Shown: positions 61,698-64,000 of the stretch, piece by piece
Layout: every line of letters starts with the position of its first letter
Position numbering within the stretch: the stretch's first letter is position 1
Source: Natrinema pellirubrum DSM 15624
Lineage (GTDB): Archaea > Halobacteriota > Halobacteria > Halobacteriales > Natrialbaceae
Direction of reading: 5' to 3'
NCBI RefSeq assembly: GCF_000230735.2
Contig: NC_019962.1
Location: 3,038,001 to 3,102,000, forward strand
DNA: 64,000 nucleotides
The notes under the pieces: generated by a model
The model's database searches: none
What the model was told of the DNA's origin: nothing
The model's input: only the letters and a program-made list of their open reading frames with translations
Made by a program: the position numbers and the translations under genes

Positions 61698-61765
61698 CTG
61701 AAACGATTCACACACCAATCGCACAGCCGTCATGCGATCGGGTGTGCAGTGACTTCAGTGGCTCC
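61698..61765 (+). repeat. Interspersed 69-bp repeat, copy B
   Basis: Begins CTGAAACGATTCACACACC and ends TTCAGTGGCTCC, aligned with copies A and C. The central GATCGCA, AGCCGT and TGCGATC pair is kept. Its right end covers the stop codon (61755-61757) and last codons of the VOC gene on the minus strand; the MITE target duplication abuts its left end. Confidence 0.75.
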
Positions 61766-62642
61766 CATCGGTTCCCGGTCGGAGTCGAACCGCGGTCCCG
61801 TCAGGATCGACGACCTCGAACCCGTCCCCACGATCAGTGATCGAAACGTCGGCCTCAAGGAGTCGCTCCCGGACTGCCTCGAGGGCCCCCTCACCGGGGA
61901 CGAGCAGTTCGAACCACGCCAGTCCCCGCCCGCCGGCCGGCTCCGACCGGCGGTTCCACGTATTCGTCCCGACGTGGTGGTGATAGCCCCCGGCGGCGAA
62001 AAACAGCGCGCCGGGCACGCCCGTCATCGTCACGTCGAATCCCAGCCGGTCGGCGTAGAACGACCGCGCCGCCTCAAGCGAGGACATCTCGAGATGGACG
62101 TGGCCGATCGTCGTTCCGTCGGGGACCAGTTGCGGCCCCGCGGGAGCCGGCCCGGCATCGCCGGCGGCCGCGAGGGTATCGAGGTCGAGCGGCGCGCCGG
62201 CGGCCCGGATGGTGCCGTCGTCGGCCCGCGGCCACGCCGCTCGGGGCCGGTCGCGGTAGATCTCGACTCCGTTACCCGCGGGATCCGTACAGTACAGCGC
62301 CTCGCTGATGCCGTGATCGGAGGCCCCCTCGAGCGTCCAGCCATCCCGGAGTCGCTCGAGGGCGGCGGCAAGCGCTGCCCGCGAGGGGACCCGGAAGGCG
62401 ATGTGATAGAGACCGGCCGCCCGCTCGTCGCGCGACGCGACGGTCGAGTCCTCGCGGACGACCAGCAGTGCCGTCCCCTCGGTTCCGAGGGTCGTCGTTC
62501 GATCGGCCCGCTCTAACACACGGAGGCCGACGGTGTCGCGGTAGAAGTCGACGGTCGCAGTGCGGTCGGCGACCACCAGTGCGGCCCGGCCGAGTCGGGT
62601 GCCGTCCGGAAGCGTCGGGGATGGATCCGAAGACGCAGTCAT
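61755..62642 (-). CDS. VOC-family dioxygenase-like protein (CatE type)
   Basis: A 295-residue protein of two glyoxalase/bleomycin-resistance modules (about 15-130 and 165-285). Metal ligands are seen in the second module: IGHVHLEMS (His), YHHHVGTNTW (His) and a late Glu in GFEVVDPDG. The first module has GLYHIAFRV and NGVEIYRDRP but no His at its first position, as in extradiol-dioxygenase-like proteins. The reaction is unknown. Its stop lies in repeat copy B. Confidence 0.83.
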   Translation of the reverse strand: MTASSDPSPTLPDGTRLGRAALVVADRTATVDFYRDTVGLRVLERADRTTTLGTEGTALLVVREDSTVASRDERAAGLYHIAFRVPSRAALAAALERLRDGWTLEGASDHGISEALYCTDPAGNGVEIYRDRPRAAWPRADDGTIRAAGAPLDLDTLAAAGDAGPAPAGPQLVPDGTTIGHVHLEMSSLEAARSFYADRLGFDVTMTGVPGALFFAAGGYHHHVGTNTWNRRSEPAGGRGLAWFELLVPGEGALEAVRERLLEADVSITDRGDGFEVVDPDGTAVRLRPGTDGSH

Positions 62643-63747
62643 ACGTGTCCTACGGGCTCGAGGCCCCTAAGTGGCTCTTTCGGCCAAATGCCGACGACGG
62701 ACGTCGATCGGCTCGTTGACTCCACCACCGCCAGGGACCGGGCTCCGAACACCATTTCTGTATCGCCATATGTAGTTTATACCTGTGGTGCAGGGGAGAG
62801 TACCGACCGAGCGTGATCGGACCGCGATCGCTCGAATGAGTCGCCGCAAACAACCGGACTCGTGCCGATAGCGACGCGTCGCAGCCCGGTCGCGGTCCGC
62901 GCGGGCTTCGATACTCAGGGACTGAACGGACGGCCACCCGAGGACGTCATCGCCGTCCGCAAGTAACGACGAGCCGAAACAGCCCTGAAATGGCGTCCGC
63001 AGTCGAAGGGGAAGGTTCGAACCGACGACCGATCGCCGTAGTCGACCACCCGGGCACGACTCTGACGACGACCGGCAACTCATCCGTTCGGCCGATCGCG
63101 GGCGACTCATCGACAGCGATCGGCGACGACCGGACTTCCCGTGGCCACCCGGCCCGCTCGAGTCCGATCGGAATCCGGTTCTCGTCCGACGGTCGGGAAC
63201 CGTCGTCACCGGCCTCAAACCCCTGGGTCACGACCCGAAAACCGGCCGCTCCGAACGGGCCGATACCGACTCGAGCCACCCGGTGGTATCGTGGAAACTC
63301 GATCGCCGACGAACGACGGATTCGACTGCAGCGTTGCAGTCGACCGTCGCGGCCCGGAGTCCCGGTCGTGACTGACGCCGTGCCATCGGCCGTGAAATCG
63401 TGTGAACTGGCAACGATGGCCAGGTACTGAGGGAGACGAACCGATCGTCGGCCCAGTTGCCGGTCGGAACGATCGGTCCATCGAGTCGAGTGGCGCTTGC
63501 TCCGAGGTCAGAACGGGAACGTCCGTTCGAACAGTATCTCATAAACTACATACTGCTATAGCAATTCCTATACTGGGCCGGACGGACATCGACTGCGTCG
63601 GAGCGGCCCTAATCGGAGATTGGCCGGACGGAACGGGGTGATCGACGGTCCGAAACGGAATCGAAACTGCGGCGTCGCCGCGAGCGGTCCCACGGGGCGG
63701 ACGATACGGATCGCATACTAATGGCGGCGGTCGGCGCGGGCGTAGAT
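62643..63747. other. 1.1-kb stretch without a convincing gene
   Basis: Several frames are open, the best being minus 62947-63279 (110 codons), but none is acidic enough or has a known motif. Two AT-rich spots, 62765-62785 and 63535-63570, carry the same 12-bp word TATGTAGTTTAT in opposite orientation (62769-62780 and 63541-63552). CATACTAA at about 63715 is the likely promoter of the next gene. Confidence 0.5.
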
Positions 63748-64000
63748 ATGATACCGGACCCGACGGGATCGTTCACGACCGACCTCCAGCGGCGCGTCTA
63801 CGAGTACGTCGAGCGTAACGGAGCCGTCACTCGCGACGAGCTGGCCCGCTCGATCACGGTCGACGACGGCCGGGCCACCTCCAAGCCCGCGCGGTCGGGG
63901 ACCTACACCGAGTCGGTGCCGCCGACGCCGGACGAACTCCGCACGTGTCTCGAGGCACTGCAGGCGGAGGGACATCTGACCGAGACCGACGGCAAGCTTC
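63748..64000 (+). CDS. Start of a winged-helix-containing protein, cut by window end
   Basis: The frame from ATG 63748 is open to the last base (84 codons). It shows a wHTH-like region: LQRRVYEYVERNGAVTRDELARSI, then KPARSGTYTESVPPTPDELR and LEALQAEGHL. I recall haloarchaeal GNAT-type proteins with such an N-terminal part, but the catalytic part is beyond the window, so the family is not fixed. An in-frame ATG at 63721 is too close to the TATA-like box. Confidence 0.6.
   Translation, partial: MIPDPTGSFTTDLQRRVYEYVERNGAVTRDELARSITVDDGRATSKPARSGTYTESVPPTPDELRTCLEALQAEGHLTETDGKL

Noticed and set aside
62947..63279. A 110-codon minus-strand frame in the gene-poor stretch
   Set aside because: Third-position GC is fairly high, but the protein is not acidic, has no motif and competes with an equally open plus-strand frame.
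1..64000. tRNA or rRNA genes
   Set aside because: A visual search for T-loop and anticodon-arm patterns on both strands gave only chance matches inside coding regions.

Overview
The window reads as a piece of chromosome from a halophilic archaeon (class Halobacteria). The evidence is high GC, very acidic proteins, mostly leaderless genes with a TATA-like box about 25-30 nt before the start codon, haloarchaeal H-boxes in the histidine kinases, a CetZ tubulin, coenzyme F420 genes, archaeosine genes and PGF-CTERM-like surface proteins. A genus cannot be fixed from the sequence alone; something in the order Natrialbales would fit.

Layout. 1-9 kb: a cut-off unknown gene, a P-loop kinase, membrane and lipoprotein genes, a PspA/Vipp1 homologue, an alpha/beta hydrolase, the HerA DNA translocase, a cohesin-domain surface protein and a two-domain winged-helix regulator. 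9-15.5 kb: NurA nuclease (partner of HerA), phosphoglycerate mutase and a 7TM-PAS histidine kinase. 15.7-19.2 kb: a frameshifted PhoX-like phosphatase with cohesin-like and dockerin domains, followed after 3 nt by a cell-anchored cohesin protein. 19.3-23 kb: a Ca2+/Na+ exchanger-family transporter, O-acetylhomoserine sulfhydrylase and small conserved genes. 23-24.9 kb: a non-coding block packed with short perfect hairpins, interrupted by an IS630-family element. 24.9-27.9 kb: two RAM-domain regulators around a TrkA protein, dTMP kinase and an NDUFA9-like epimerase. 28.1-35.6 kb: cetZ1 and the F420 genes cofC, cofG and cofH, with a deaminase, an SDR, a cyclase and a lipoprotein between cofG and cofH. 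35.9-44 kb: purine genes purC, purU, purS and purQ, with an MFS transporter, a MoaD/SAMP-like protein and an acetamidase. 44-47.2 kb: a 1060-residue multi-PAS/GAF histidine kinase. 47.4-55.1 kb: archaeosine tRNA modification (RaSEA, TgtA, ArcS) with a HalOD1 protein, a TRAM protein and a large PGF-CTERM protein interleaved. 56.3-57.5 kb: a DtxR-family metal regulator behind an iron-box palindrome, and DpsA. 57.6-60.3 kb: a Rec-GAF-BAT regulator, a stand-alone response regulator and the wreck of their likely histidine kinase. 60.4-61.7 kb: an IS5-like element with 8-bp target duplications and a 151-bp MITE with the same ends. 61.7-64 kb: a VOC dioxygenase-like protein, a 1.1-kb stretch without a convincing gene, and the start of a gene that runs off the window.

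How the genes work together. HerA and NurA act in DNA end resection. CofC, CofG and CofH build F420. PurC/S/Q build purines and PurU releases formate, a likely input to archaeal formate-dependent purine steps. TgtA, ArcS and RaSEA install archaeosine at tRNA position 15. The DtxR-type regulator and Dps look like an iron or oxidative-stress pair.

The least ordinary structures are: (i) a roughly 69-bp interspersed repeat with a conserved internal inverted repeat, present three times and in two cases supplying the stop codon of the neighbouring gene; (ii) two tandem 20-codon mini-ORFs, each overlapping the next start by GTGA, made by duplication of the purQ start region; (iii) the cohesin/dockerin pair; (iv) an IS630 element sitting in the loop of a palindrome; and (v) the matched IS and MITE.
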